DNA from: CSSED10-109M sp964349455
GTDB lineage: Bacteria; Bacillota_I; Bacilli_A; RF39; UBA660
Length of the DNA stretch: 20,301 nucleotides
Assembly: GCA_964349455.1 (NCBI GenBank)
Contig: CAYGGG010000010.1
Location: 1-20,301, forward strand
Reading direction: 5' to 3'
The notes beneath the pieces are model-generated. The model worked only from the letters and a program-made list of their open reading frames with translations. It made no database searches and was not told the DNA's origin. How positions within the stretch are numbered: the stretch's first letter is position 1; every line of letters starts with the position of its first letter. Position numbers and translations under genes: made by a program. Positions 1-8,700 of the stretch are shown piece by piece.

Positions 1-530
1 TTTTTAATATCATCGATCATATCCTTGTCATCATAAAAATTGCGATGTTTATATTTGTAAAAAAAAGCAATAATATTTGATGGAAAACTTTTAACAGTTT
101 TGTTATAGTCGGTAATTGTATCATTATAGTATTTTCTAGAACTAATTATTTCAATTTCACTATTGTTAAGTCCTGCATCAATTTTGATTAGTCCCTCAAC
201 CGATTTTATTTCGGGGTATTTTTCTTTATATAAATTTAGTTCATTAATTGCTTCATATAATTTTCGATCAAGATCAAAATTGCTTAGTTTTTCTTTTTTT
301 AAATCATGAAGGTCTTTAAAGAGATTTTCTTTTTTTTCAATGTGTGGCTTTAAAACACTAATTGACCTGGTTAAAAGATCAAATCGTTTTCTTAAAATTG
401 AGTCAATGTTTGCTTCAGCCTCATTAATTTTAATAATAAAATCTTGAAAATTATTATAAGTAATAATCCACCAAGTAATAATTATAATTAAGAAAATTAA
501 TAAGGGGACACCAATTGTTGTTAATTCCAT
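1..530 (-). CDS. lemA: LemA family protein, C-terminus cut by window edge
   Basis: An open frame runs on the minus strand from ATG at 530-528 to the window edge, giving about 176 residues with no stop, so the C-terminus is missing. A GGTGAT ribosome binding site lies just upstream. Residues ~4-21 form one hydrophobic segment (PLLIFLIIIITWW), consistent with a membrane anchor with a very short outer end. The rest is helical and charged and matches LemA proteins: RKRFDLLTRSI near residue 44 (family form RRxDLIPNLV), then ISSRKYYNDTITDYNKTV and FPSNIIAFFYKYK, the typical LemA ending (family form FPSNxIAxxFxF). LemA proteins are membrane-anchored helical bundles of unclear function, often near an HtpX-type protease; whatever follows lemA here is outside the window. 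Family assignment is firm, function is not known. Confidence 0.88.
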   Translation of the reverse strand, partial: MELTTIGVPLLIFLIIIITWWIITYNNFQDFIIKINEAEANIDSILRKRFDLLTRSISVLKPHIEKKENLFKDLHDLKKEKLSNFDLDRKLYEAINELNLYKEKYPEIKSVEGLIKIDAGLNNSEIEIISSRKYYNDTITDYNKTVKSFPSNIIAFFYKYKHRNFYDDKDMIDDIK

Positions 531-539
531 ATCTATCAC

Positions 540-575
540 CAACTAAATTATAACAAAATAAAAGAAAAAAAACAA
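540..575 (-). promoter_or_regulatory. lemA promoter with extended -10
   Basis: Read on the minus strand: TTGTTT (575-570), a 17-base spacer, then TGTTATAAT (555-547), a perfect TATAAT with the TGN extension. The predicted start near 540 leaves a leader of only about 10 bases that begins at the GGTGAT ribosome binding site. It stands back to back with the promoter of the gat operon, the two -35 boxes being 6 bases apart. Confidence 0.7.
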
Positions 576-581
576 TATCAG

Positions 582-617
582 TTGATTTAATTGAAAAACT
601 ATTATATAATGATTACA
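582..617 (+). promoter_or_regulatory. Promoter of the T-box gatCAB-aspS operon
   Basis: TTGATT (582-587), a 17-base spacer and a perfect TATAAT (605-610). Transcription should begin near 617, giving a leader of about 230 bases that contains the T-box. The same TTGATT / 17 / TATAAT arrangement precedes the gene at 5789. Confidence 0.8.
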
Positions 618-831
618 TAAAAACAAAGAAGTGAAGAGTAAAATATTATTTTTATTAAGAGAGTCAATAATTGGTGAGAGTTGATTAAAAAGAGTATTTG
701 AAAAACATCACTGAGTTGCATAATTGAATAAAGTAGGTTATGTCGGGGAGTCCCGTTATCAATAAGAGAAATCAGTTATGATAAGAAGGGTGGCACCGCG
801 ATTTATCGCCCCTTTAGGATAGCTGTTTTTT
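617..831 (+). promoter_or_regulatory. T-box leader, Asn (AAC) specifier, controlling gatCAB-aspS
   Basis: The T-box consensus AAGGGTGGCACCGCG is at 786-800. I can fold the main parts by eye. Stem I: lower helix AGTGA (630-634) with TCACT (708-712), middle helix AAATATT (641-647) with AGTATTT (693-699), upper helix AGTCAAT (662-668) with GTTGATT (680-686) under a GGTGAGA-type loop. The specifier loop is then GAAA-AAC-A (700-707), so the specifier is AAC (704-706), Asn. A CGGG/CCCG hairpin is at 744-755 and a TTATCA/TGATAA stem III at 756-784. Antiterminator: AAGGG (786-790) with CCCTT (810-814), seven-base bulge TGGCACC (791-797), GCGA-TTTA-TCGC (798-809). The bulge UGGC pairs with a GCCA tRNA end, as expected for tRNA-Asn (discriminator G). 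Uncharged tRNA-Asn should favour read-through. Confidence 0.92.
773..831 (+). terminator. T-box attenuator terminator
   Basis: The arm CAGTTAT...AAGGG (773-790) can pair with CCCTTTAGGATAGCTG (810-825) around the T-box loop, followed by a run of T to 831 and then the AGGAGG of gatC at 836-842. Its outer half uses bases 779-784, which otherwise form stem III, so it appears to compete with stem III more than with the antiterminator. This fold is inferred by eye. Confidence 0.55.
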
Positions 832-845
832 TATTAGGAGGATAT

Positions 846-1133
846 ATGAACAAAGAAGATTTAAAAAAATTAGCTGAAAAATTAATGTTTCAGATGAGTG
901 AAGAAGAATACGAAACATTAGAACAGGAATTTGAGGTTATTTTAAAACAAATGGGAAAAATTAATCAATTTGAAGAAATAAAGGGTGTTGAGCCAATGAC
1001 TTTTCCTTTTTCTTTTGATAATGCAAGTTTAAGAGAAGATGAAGTTGGGGACTATTTATCAGTTGATGAAGTGCTTGCTAATGCAAAGCATGTTTTAAAT
1101 GATCAAGTTAAAGTGCCAAAGGTGGTGGAATAG
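846..1133 (+). CDS. gatC: Asp-tRNA(Asn)/Glu-tRNA(Gln) amidotransferase subunit C
   Basis: GatC is the small subunit that holds GatA and GatB together in the cytosolic amidotransferase, which converts Asp-tRNA-Asn and/or Glu-tRNA-Gln to the amide forms. The 95-residue product has the usual length. It begins with a helical stretch (LKKLAEKLMFQMSEEEYETL), has the central LREDEV motif at about residue 62, and ends in the family-typical VPKVVE. A TAGGAGG ribosome binding site (835-841) precedes the ATG. It is first in the T-box controlled operon, and its stop codon shares its last base with the GTG start of gatA, which implies translational coupling. Confidence 0.96.
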   Translation: MNKEDLKKLAEKLMFQMSEEEYETLEQEFEVILKQMGKINQFEEIKGVEPMTFPFSFDNASLREDEVGDYLSVDEVLANAKHVLNDQVKVPKVVE

Positions 1134-2539
1134 TGATAAGAGAGTTAAATGAGAAAATAAAAATTGGATTTGATCCAAAAGATTTGTTTAATGAAGCGGT
1201 GGAGAAAGCAAAAAAAAATAAGTGCAATTGCTTTGTGACAATTGTTGATAATTTTAAGATTGAAAAAAGTGATTCGCTTCTTTATGGAATACCTTTCTCA
1301 ATAAAGGATAATTATTCAACTAAAGGGATTTTAACAACGGCATCGTCTAATATTTTAAAAGATTATGTGCCTGTTTATGACGCAACGGTTATTCGAAAAT
1401 TAAAAGAAGCCGGTGCTGTTTTAGTTGGGAAAACGGTTTTAGATGAATTGGCAATGGGTGGGACTGGGTTGACTGGTCATACTGGAATTGTTTATAACCC
1501 GTTAGATGAAAAAAGAATAATTGGTGGTTCTTCAGCAGGGAGTGCTGCTAGCGTGGTGTTAGATATTGTTCCATTTAGTATTGGTTCAGATACAGGCGAT
1601 TCGGTTAGAAAACCAGCTGCTTATGGTGGAATTATTGGTTTTAAGCCAACTTATGGTCGGATTTCACGTTATGGTTTGTTTGCTTTTGCTTCAAGCTTAG
1701 ACCATGTTGGAATTTTTGCAAAAAAGGTCGAGGATGTTGCAATTGTAACTGATGTTTTAAAGGGGTATGATGAGCTGGATATGACTTCATTGGCGGGTGA
1801 TGATAAAGTGTATGCTGAGTTGTTAGATAAAGATATTAAAGGTCGAAAATTATTTTATATTAAAGAAATTTGTGATATAAAAATGTATGATCAGGTTGAT
1901 GATGAGATGAAAAAAGTTTTAACTAATTTTGAGCAGGTGGTTGCAAAGTGTCGTGAAATTGGTTTTATTGTTGAAGAGGTATCAATTCCCAAAAAATTAT
2001 TAGAAGCAATCTACCCTTCTTATATGGCTATTTCTTGTGCTGAAACGACTAGCAACAATGCAAATTTAAATGGGATTAGTTTTGGTAGTCGTGAACTAGG
2101 TGATTCAATTGATGAAGTAATTTTTAATTCTAGAACAAAAGGATTTTCTGAACTAATAAAGCGACGCTTTATTTTAGGCAGTTATATTTTACAAAAAGAA
2201 AATCAAGAAAAGTTGTTTTTAAATGCTGGTCGAGTAAGAAGAGTAATTGTTGATCAAATGAATCAATTATTTAAAACTTATGATGGTTTTATTCTGCCCG
2301 CCGCTGGTGGGGTTGCTCCTTTAATTGATGCTAAAGCAGAGCAATTAACCGATAAACATTTTGTGTTAGAAAATCATATGATAATTGGTAATTTTGGAGG
2401 ATTTCCAAGTATTACAATTCCTTCAGGAAAGATTGAACATTTACCGATTGCAGTTAATATTACTGGTCGTGCTTTTGAAGATGATCTTGTTTTAAATATT
2501 GCTTTTCAAATTGAAAAAGCGTTAGCGGAGGTGAAATAA
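1133..2539 (+). CDS. gatA: Asp-tRNA(Asn)/Glu-tRNA(Gln) amidotransferase subunit A
   Basis: GatA is the glutamine-hydrolysing subunit; it releases ammonia that passes to the GatB active site. The 468-residue product carries the whole amidase signature. Lys58 is in GIPFSIKDN, the cis-Ser133 in GGSSAGSAAS, and the nucleophile Ser157 in SDTGDSVRKPA; their spacing equals that of the known Lys-Ser-Ser triad (79/154/178 in the Staphylococcus enzyme). The residue before Ser157 is Asp where most Bacillota have Gly (SDTGGS); I recall the Asp form from Mollicutes proteins, which would suit the suspected lineage. The protein is about 20 residues shorter at the N-terminus than classical GatA. Start is GTG at 1133 overlapping the gatC stop by one base, with AGGTGG ahead of it inside gatC. 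Confidence 0.96.
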   Translation: MIRELNEKIKIGFDPKDLFNEAVEKAKKNKCNCFVTIVDNFKIEKSDSLLYGIPFSIKDNYSTKGILTTASSNILKDYVPVYDATVIRKLKEAGAVLVGKTVLDELAMGGTGLTGHTGIVYNPLDEKRIIGGSSAGSAASVVLDIVPFSIGSDTGDSVRKPAAYGGIIGFKPTYGRISRYGLFAFASSLDHVGIFAKKVEDVAIVTDVLKGYDELDMTSLAGDDKVYAELLDKDIKGRKLFYIKEICDIKMYDQVDDEMKKVLTNFEQVVAKCREIGFIVEEVSIPKKLLEAIYPSYMAISCAETTSNNANLNGISFGSRELGDSIDEVIFNSRTKGFSELIKRRFILGSYILQKENQEKLFLNAGRVRRVIVDQMNQLFKTYDGFILPAAGGVAPLIDAKAEQLTDKHFVLENHMIIGNFGGFPSITIPSGKIEHLPIAVNITGRAFEDDLVLNIAFQIEKALAEVK

Positions 2540-3963
2540 TGTATCAAGTTGTGATTGGTCTTGAGGTTCATTGTGAGTTATCAACTAAATCAAAGAATTT
2601 TTCATCGGCGCCTAATTTTTATACGAATGTTGCAAATTCAAATGTTGCGGCAATTGATTTGGGGTTACCTGGAATTTTGCCAAGAATTAATAAGGAAGCT
2701 TGCCGAAAATCATTAAAATTAGCACTGGCTCTAAATTGTCAATTGCCTGATCAAATTATGTTTGATCGAAAAAATTATTTTTATGCTGACTTACCAAAAG
2801 GTTTTCAAATTACGCAAGTGAAAAAACCGATGGGACTTGGTGGTTATTTAGATTTTTATGTGGGTGATCGAATAAAAAGAGCAAATATTCATCAATTACA
2901 TTTAGAAGAAGACACCGCTAGTTTAGAACATGGTAGTAATTATTCATTGATTGATTATAATCGTTCAGGAGTGCCATTAGTTGAAATTGTTTCAGAGCCA
3001 TGTCTTTATTCCATGGAAGAAGCAGTTGCTTTTTTAGAGGCGTTAAGAGATTTGATTTTATATTGTGAAGCTAGTGAAGCAAGGACTGATAAAGGACAGA
3101 TGCGTTGTGATGTTAATGTTTCGCTTAAAGAAAAAGATAGTGCTGAGCTTGGAACGAAAGTTGAAGTAAAAAATTTAAATTCGATGACGAGTATTAGAGC
3201 AGCAATTGAATATGAAATTAAAAGGCAAACTGAATTATTGGAAAAAGGCGAAAAAATTATTCAAGAAACAAGACGAGTTGGAGATGATTTAAAAACTTAT
3301 TCAATGCGCGATAAAGTTGATGCAGTGGATTATAAGTATTATGTTGAACCAAACCTGCCGCCAATTAAAATTACGGATGGATTTTTAGAAGAAATTAAAC
3401 AAGAACTGCCCCAATTACAATTTCAAAGAATTGAAAAATACACCAAAGAATACGGGGTTGCTTTATATGATGCGGTTATTATTGCCAAAGAAAAAAATGT
3501 GGCTGATTATTATGAGTCGGCATTAAAACATTATTTCAATCCAATTAAATTAGCAAAATGGGTGTCAACAGTTGTGTTAGGGTCTTTAAATAAATTAGAA
3601 ATTTCAATTGAAGATTATTTTATTAGTTCAGAGATGCTTGCGAAAGTGGTTGAAATGATTGAAGCTGGACGGTTATCTGAGTTGCACGCTAAAAATATTA
3701 TTTATGAGGCAAATGAGAAAAAAATCAGTCCAGTTGATTTAATTGAAGAAAAAGGAATTAAACAAATTACTGATCAAAGTGTTTTATTAGAATTGGTATT
3801 AGAAATTTTAGAGAAAAATCCAAAACAAATTGAAGATTATTTTAATGGTAAGGATTATGTTGCTAATTATTTTGTTGGTCAAGTAATGATTAAAACTGAT
3901 AAACAGGCAAATCCAAAAATGACATTAGATATTGTTAAAGAAGAACTGGAAAAAAGGAGGTAA
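2539..3963 (+). CDS. gatB: Asp-tRNA(Asn)/Glu-tRNA(Gln) amidotransferase subunit B
   Basis: GatB binds the misacylated tRNA, phosphorylates the side-chain carboxylate with ATP and transfers ammonia to it. The 474-residue product opens with the family hallmark VIGLEVHCELSTKSK, then AIDLGLPGILPRIN, FDRKNYFYADLPKGFQI and LHLEEDTA, all in the catalytic cradle. The motif NRSGVPLVEIVSEP follows near residue 145, then KVEVKNLNS. The C-terminal helical and YqeY-like tail ends with the conserved VGQVMIKTDKQANP, which contacts tRNA. The length is normal. The ATG at 2539 uses the last A of the gatA stop (TAATG) and has GGAGGTG just upstream at 2527-2533. Confidence 0.96.
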   Translation: MYQVVIGLEVHCELSTKSKNFSSAPNFYTNVANSNVAAIDLGLPGILPRINKEACRKSLKLALALNCQLPDQIMFDRKNYFYADLPKGFQITQVKKPMGLGGYLDFYVGDRIKRANIHQLHLEEDTASLEHGSNYSLIDYNRSGVPLVEIVSEPCLYSMEEAVAFLEALRDLILYCEASEARTDKGQMRCDVNVSLKEKDSAELGTKVEVKNLNSMTSIRAAIEYEIKRQTELLEKGEKIIQETRRVGDDLKTYSMRDKVDAVDYKYYVEPNLPPIKITDGFLEEIKQELPQLQFQRIEKYTKEYGVALYDAVIIAKEKNVADYYESALKHYFNPIKLAKWVSTVVLGSLNKLEISIEDYFISSEMLAKVVEMIEAGRLSELHAKNIIYEANEKKISPVDLIEEKGIKQITDQSVLLELVLEILEKNPKQIEDYFNGKDYVANYFVGQVMIKTDKQANPKMTLDIVKEELEKRR

Positions 3964-3964
3964 T

Positions 3965-5683
3965 ATGAAAAAAGTTTATCGAACCCATTATTGTGGGAAG
4001 TTGAGTAAGGGTGAATTAGGTCAAGAAGTAGTTGTGGCTGGTTGGGTTGAGAATATTCGTGATCATGGTGGTGTTATCTTTTTAGATATTCGTGATTTTT
4101 ATGGTTTAATTCAAATCGTGAGTAATGATGAAAAAACATTTGAAGGGATAACGAGAGAATCGACGATAACTATTACGGGATTGGTTAGAATGCGTGATCA
4201 AGATGATTTTAATTTAAAACTGGCAACTGGTGAAATTGAAATTTTAGTTTCGAAAATTGAAGTTTTAGGCAAAGCTAAAAATGTGTTGCCATTTGATATT
4301 ATTAGTTCAAAAAATAGTAGTGAAGAAGTTAGATTAAAGTATCGTTATTTAGATTTACGAAATCGTAAGGTTAGGGATTATATTATTTTTCGTGCAAAGG
4401 TAATTGATTTTTTAAGAGAGTTAATGAAAAAAAATGATTTTTTGGAAATTCAAACACCGATTTTAACTGCTTCAAGTCCAGAAGGGGCACGTGATTTTAT
4501 TATTCCAGCAAGGAAACATCATGGTAAGTTCTATTGTTTGCCACAAGCCCCACAAATTTTTAAGCAATTATTAATGGTTTCAGGTTTTGATAAGTATTTT
4601 CAAATTGCTCCTTGTTTTCGTGATGAGGATGCAAGAAGCGATCGAATTTATGGAGAGTTTTATCAGTTAGATTTTGAAATGAGTTTTGTTGATGAAGAGG
4701 ATGTTTACGAAATTGGTGAAAAGATTTTTAATGAAACTTTTAAAAAGTTTTCTAATAAAGAAATTACTCCTTTTCAAAGAATTTCTTACCAAGAAGCAAT
4801 GTTAAAGTATGGAACTGATAAACCTGATTTAAGAAATCCACTAGAAATTATTGATTTAACGGAAGTATTTTCTAAGACAACTTTCAAACCGTTTAAAGAT
4901 GTCGTTGTTCGGGGAATTATTGTAAATGGTATTGCTGATAAATCAAATTCGTGGTTTAATGAAGTGGTTGATTATGCAAATAGTATTGGCATGCCTGGAA
5001 TTGGATATTTTAAAGTGAATGATGATATGACTTTTGCAGGACCAATTGACAAGTTCTTAAGTGATGAAGAACGGAAAAGTTTAGTTAGTTGTGGGTTGAA
5101 AGCAAATGATGTTATATTTTTTATTGCTGACCGAAAAAATGCAGCTAAGTATGCGGGGGCAGTTAGGAGTGAGTTGGGGCGAAGATTGAATTTGATTGAT
5201 CAAAATAAAGTGGCAATGTGCATTATCAATCAGTTTCCAATGTTTGAATGGAATGAGGAAACCGAAAAATATGATTTTACCCATAATCCATTTAGTATGC
5301 CCGCTAATGATTCAGATGATCCAATAGAAATAATTGCTAAACAATATGATTTTGTTATTAACGGAATTGAAATGGCTTCAGGTGGAGTTAGAAACCATGA
5401 TTTGGATGTGATGAAAAAAATGTTTTTGATTGCAGGTTATGATGAGAAGGATTTAAGAAAACAATTTGGATCTTTGTATCAAGCTTTTCAATATGGACCA
5501 CCCCCACATGCTGGAATGGCTCCGGGAATTGATCGTATTATTATGCTTCTTTTGGATGAGGAAAATATTAGAGAAACGATTGCTTTCCCAATGAATGCGA
5601 ATGGGCAAGATTTAATGATGGGGGCGCCATCAGAAGTAAATGAAGGACAGCTTAGAGAAGCACATATTAAAATAAGAGATTAA
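3965..5683 (+). CDS. aspS: Aspartyl-tRNA synthetase, bacterial type, probably non-discriminating
   Basis: This class II synthetase attaches Asp to tRNA-Asp and, if non-discriminating, also to tRNA-Asn. The start is ATG 3965, two bases after the gatB stop with AAGGAGG at 3954-3960; an upstream ATG at 3932 is in frame but would add 11 lysine-rich residues from inside gatB. The 572 residues show, in order, the OB-fold anticodon domain with WVENIRDHGGVIFLDIRD (residues 27-44), motif 1 around FLEIQTPIL, motif 2 FRDEDARSDRIYGEFYQLDFEMSF (one residue longer than the DRQPEFTQ form and like the SPGEFYQLD subgroup), the bacterial GAD insertion (~290-410), and motif 3 GMAPGIDRIIMLL. His34 in RDHGG occupies the position that is His in the known non-discriminating Pseudomonas enzyme and Leu in discriminating ones. 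The gatCAB context agrees. Confidence 0.96.
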   Translation: MKKVYRTHYCGKLSKGELGQEVVVAGWVENIRDHGGVIFLDIRDFYGLIQIVSNDEKTFEGITRESTITITGLVRMRDQDDFNLKLATGEIEILVSKIEVLGKAKNVLPFDIISSKNSSEEVRLKYRYLDLRNRKVRDYIIFRAKVIDFLRELMKKNDFLEIQTPILTASSPEGARDFIIPARKHHGKFYCLPQAPQIFKQLLMVSGFDKYFQIAPCFRDEDARSDRIYGEFYQLDFEMSFVDEEDVYEIGEKIFNETFKKFSNKEITPFQRISYQEAMLKYGTDKPDLRNPLEIIDLTEVFSKTTFKPFKDVVVRGIIVNGIADKSNSWFNEVVDYANSIGMPGIGYFKVNDDMTFAGPIDKFLSDEERKSLVSCGLKANDVIFFIADRKNAAKYAGAVRSELGRRLNLIDQNKVAMCIINQFPMFEWNEETEKYDFTHNPFSMPANDSDDPIEIIAKQYDFVINGIEMASGGVRNHDLDVMKKMFLIAGYDEKDLRKQFGSLYQAFQYGPPPHAGMAPGIDRIIMLLLDEENIRETIAFPMNANGQDLMMGAPSEVNEGQLREAHIKIRD

Positions 5684-5701
5684 GTAATTATTCTCTTTTT
5701 T
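5674..5701 (+). terminator. Intrinsic terminator of gatCAB-aspS
   Basis: AAGAGA (5674-5679) pairs with TCTCTT (5692-5697). After a T-T mismatch a second short helix TAA/TTA closes a GTAA loop, and a T run extends to 5701. The hairpin includes the aspS stop codon. Confidence 0.65.
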
Positions 5702-5729
5702 GCAAATAAATTGTTTTTTGTTAAAAATG

Positions 5730-5765
5730 TTGATTATTTTTCAAAATTACTTTATAATTTAAGTA
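5730..5765 (+). promoter_or_regulatory. Promoter of the prepilin-like repeat protein gene
   Basis: TTGATT (5730-5735), 17-base spacer, TATAAT (5753-5758). This is a near-consensus vegetative promoter, so the large surface protein is probably well expressed as its own unit. The leader is about 24 bases and contains GGAGG at 5778-5782. Confidence 0.75.
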
Positions 5766-5788
5766 TGAGACTAATATGGAGGTAAAAT

Positions 5789-8700
5789 ATGAAAAAAGGA
5801 TTTTCTTTGGTTGAAATATTAGCAGTAATTATTCTTTTAGGAGTAATTATGTTAATTACAACCCCGATTGTTTTAAATGTGGTAGGAGATTCAAGAAAAA
5901 AAGCTTTTGAAACAACTGCTCACGGACTTGCAAAAGCGGCTGAGAATGAATGCTTAGAACAAATTGTTTTGGGAAATAAGCAAACAATGGAGGTTACTTT
6001 TAGTGAGGGTGAAGTGATTTCAGAAGATAAACTTGCTTTTAGTGGTAGGGGACCAAGAGAAGGAAAAATAGTTGTTGATACAAATTGTAAGGTAAGAATG
6101 GCGATTACTGATGGTGAATGGTGTGTGCAAAAAGGTTTTAATACAAAAGAAATAATAAATATAAAACTTTCTGAATTAGAAGATGGGGAATGTGAAGTAA
6201 CTGATTTTGCTGGTTTAATTGAGTGGCAATTACAAGATGATGGAAAAGTTACGGCTATTTTACCAATTGTTATCGGTGGAGAAGTTGAATATAGTATTGA
6301 TGGAATTAATTGGCAAAGTAGTAATGTTTTTGAAAATTTAGAACCATGTACGAATTATACTTTTCGCGTGCGAATTGATGGTGTGGAAATTGATCAAGTA
6401 ATAACAATTGTAACTCCTTGTGCGTATACAATTACATACATTGTCGATGCCGGTGGAAGTATATATCCAACGTCAAGGTATGTTTTAGAAGAGGGAATTG
6501 CTTTGGGTCCAGAGGTAACAGTTGATCCTGGATATGGTTTTGTTAATTTTACAATTGAAGATGGTTTTGGGCGTGGTGTTTTAAATGATACTAATGGATT
6601 AGTAACCGATGTATCGGGTGATATGACCATTAAAGCCAATTTTGTAATCAATCATTACACCATTAATTATCAATCTAATCAAGGTGCAACGTTTACTCCG
6701 AATTATCGAACCGTTGTTCATGGGAGTAGTTCAACAACACCAAGTATTGCTGTTGACCCGGGTTATACTTTTTCGCATTATATTGTCTTTGACGGAGTTG
6801 GTAATGGTAGTTTAAATACAACAACTGGTAATGTGACAAACGTTGTTGGTAATATGACAATTGAAGCAACTTTTGTAATGATTCAATATGTGGTTAGTTA
6901 TACTGCAAGTAGTGGTGGAACAATAACTCCTTCTTCAAGAGAGGTGTTGCATGGTGAAAACGCTGAAGCTCCAAATGCTAATCCAATTACGGGGTACAGT
7001 TTTTCTAACTATTCAGTTACAAGCGGTGCTGGGAATGGTACTTTAAACACAAGCACAGGTGTTGTAAGCAATGTAATTGGACCAATGACAATAGGAGCTA
7101 ATTTCACGCTTAATCAATATTTGGTATCTTATGATGCCGACGGGGGAACGTGTACTCCAACTAGTAGAACCGTTGATTATGGGACAAGTGCTGCTGGACC
7201 ATCGTGCTCAAGAAGTGGTTATAATTTAACTGGTTTTACAATTGCTAGTGGTAGTTGTGCTGGAACATTTACTCCATCAAACGGAACTTGTAGTAATGTT
7301 CAAGCAAATATGACAATAAGAGCTAACTGGGTGATTGGGACATATACAGTAACATATAATGCTAATGGTGGAAGTTGTAGTCCAACTTCAAGAACGGTGA
7401 ATCATGGTGGCAGTGCTGCTGGACCTAGTTGTTCAAGAACCGGATATACTTTAAGTAGTTTTTCAGTAACAAGTGGGGCTTGTGCGGGGACTTTTTCAGC
7501 ATCAACTGGTACGTGTAGTAATGTTCAAGCAAATATGACAATTAGTGCAAACTGGACAATTAATACTTATACCGTAACATATAATGCCAATGGTGGAAGT
7601 TGTAGCCCAACTTCAAGAACGATTAATTATGGAAGTAGTGCTGCTGGACCTAGTTGTTCAAGGACTGGGTATACTTTAACGGGGTTTACAATCACAGATG
7701 GTAGTTGTGCGGGGACATTTACAGCATCAACAGGCGCTTGTAGTAATGTTCAAGCAAACATGACAATTAGAGCAAATTGGAGTGTTGCAAGTTATACGGT
7801 AACATATAATGCCAACGGTGGAAGTTGTAGTCCAACTTCAAGAACGGTGAATCATGGTGGCAGTGCCGCTGGACCTAGTTGTTCACGAACTGGATATACT
7901 TTAAGCAATTTTTCAGTAACAAGTGGTAGCTGTGCTGGGACATTTACAGCATCAACAGGCGCTTGTAGTAATGTTCAAACTAACATAACAATTAGAGCAA
8001 ACTGGACAATTAATACATATACTGTGTCATATAATGCCAATGGCGGAAGTTGTAGTCCAACTAGTAGGACCGTTAATTATGGTAGTAGTGCCGCCGGACC
8101 TAGTTGTTCACGAACAGGATATACTTTGAGTAATTTTTCAATAACAAGTGGGGGATGTGCCGGAACATTTACAGCATCAACGGGAGCGTGTAGTAACGTT
8201 CAACAAGGCATGACAATAAGAGCTAATTGGACGGCAATTGCTTCGGGTAGTTTGTCTTGTTACAGTGTTACTGCTAGTTCAATAACGGTATATTATAGTT
8301 TTTCAAATGGATCAAATGTTTCGTTATTTTCTGGTGGTGGACTTGTGACGACTTTTGGTTCGGGAAGTTCATCGGGATATTATACGATGTATACTTATCC
8401 AGGATCTACTTACTATCTATATTTAAGAAATGGAACTTCTAGTAGTTCAACTTTATTGGCTTCGACAACTTGTACAACACCAGTGGCTAATAATACATTG
8501 ACGGTTCAGAGTTCACCAAGTGGTATTACAATGACTGATTACTATGGAACGGGTTTAGGGGGTACCACAACTTACACGAGGTCTTCTTCTTCAACGATGA
8601 ACACGTGGCTTATTGCCCCATCTAATTATGGAAGCTACCAGTTTAGTTATTGGTCAGGGTGTTATAGTACTTCTGGTAATTATTGTCAGGTTTATGTAGA

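Noticed and set aside
1133..2539. GatA active-site change (SDTGDS for SDTGGS) as a sign of a dead enzyme
   Set aside because: The Lys58, Ser133 and Ser157 triad is intact with correct spacing, and the Asp form is, from memory, found in functional Mollicutes GatA.
3932..3964. Longer aspS start giving an extra MLKKNWKKGGN
   Set aside because: These codons overlap the gatB end and contain the AAGGAGG that serves ATG 3965; AspRS proteins normally begin at about the MKKVYRTHYCG position.
5081..5284. 67-residue minus-strand frame inside aspS
   Set aside because: No ribosome binding site or domain; it is the complement of conserved AspRS GAD-domain coding sequence.
7118..8242. Regular direct repeats that could be read as a CRISPR or DNA-level satellite array
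   Set aside because: The 225-base period is a multiple of three, the frame stays open throughout, and the repeats encode known B-repeat-like modules with synonymous changes.
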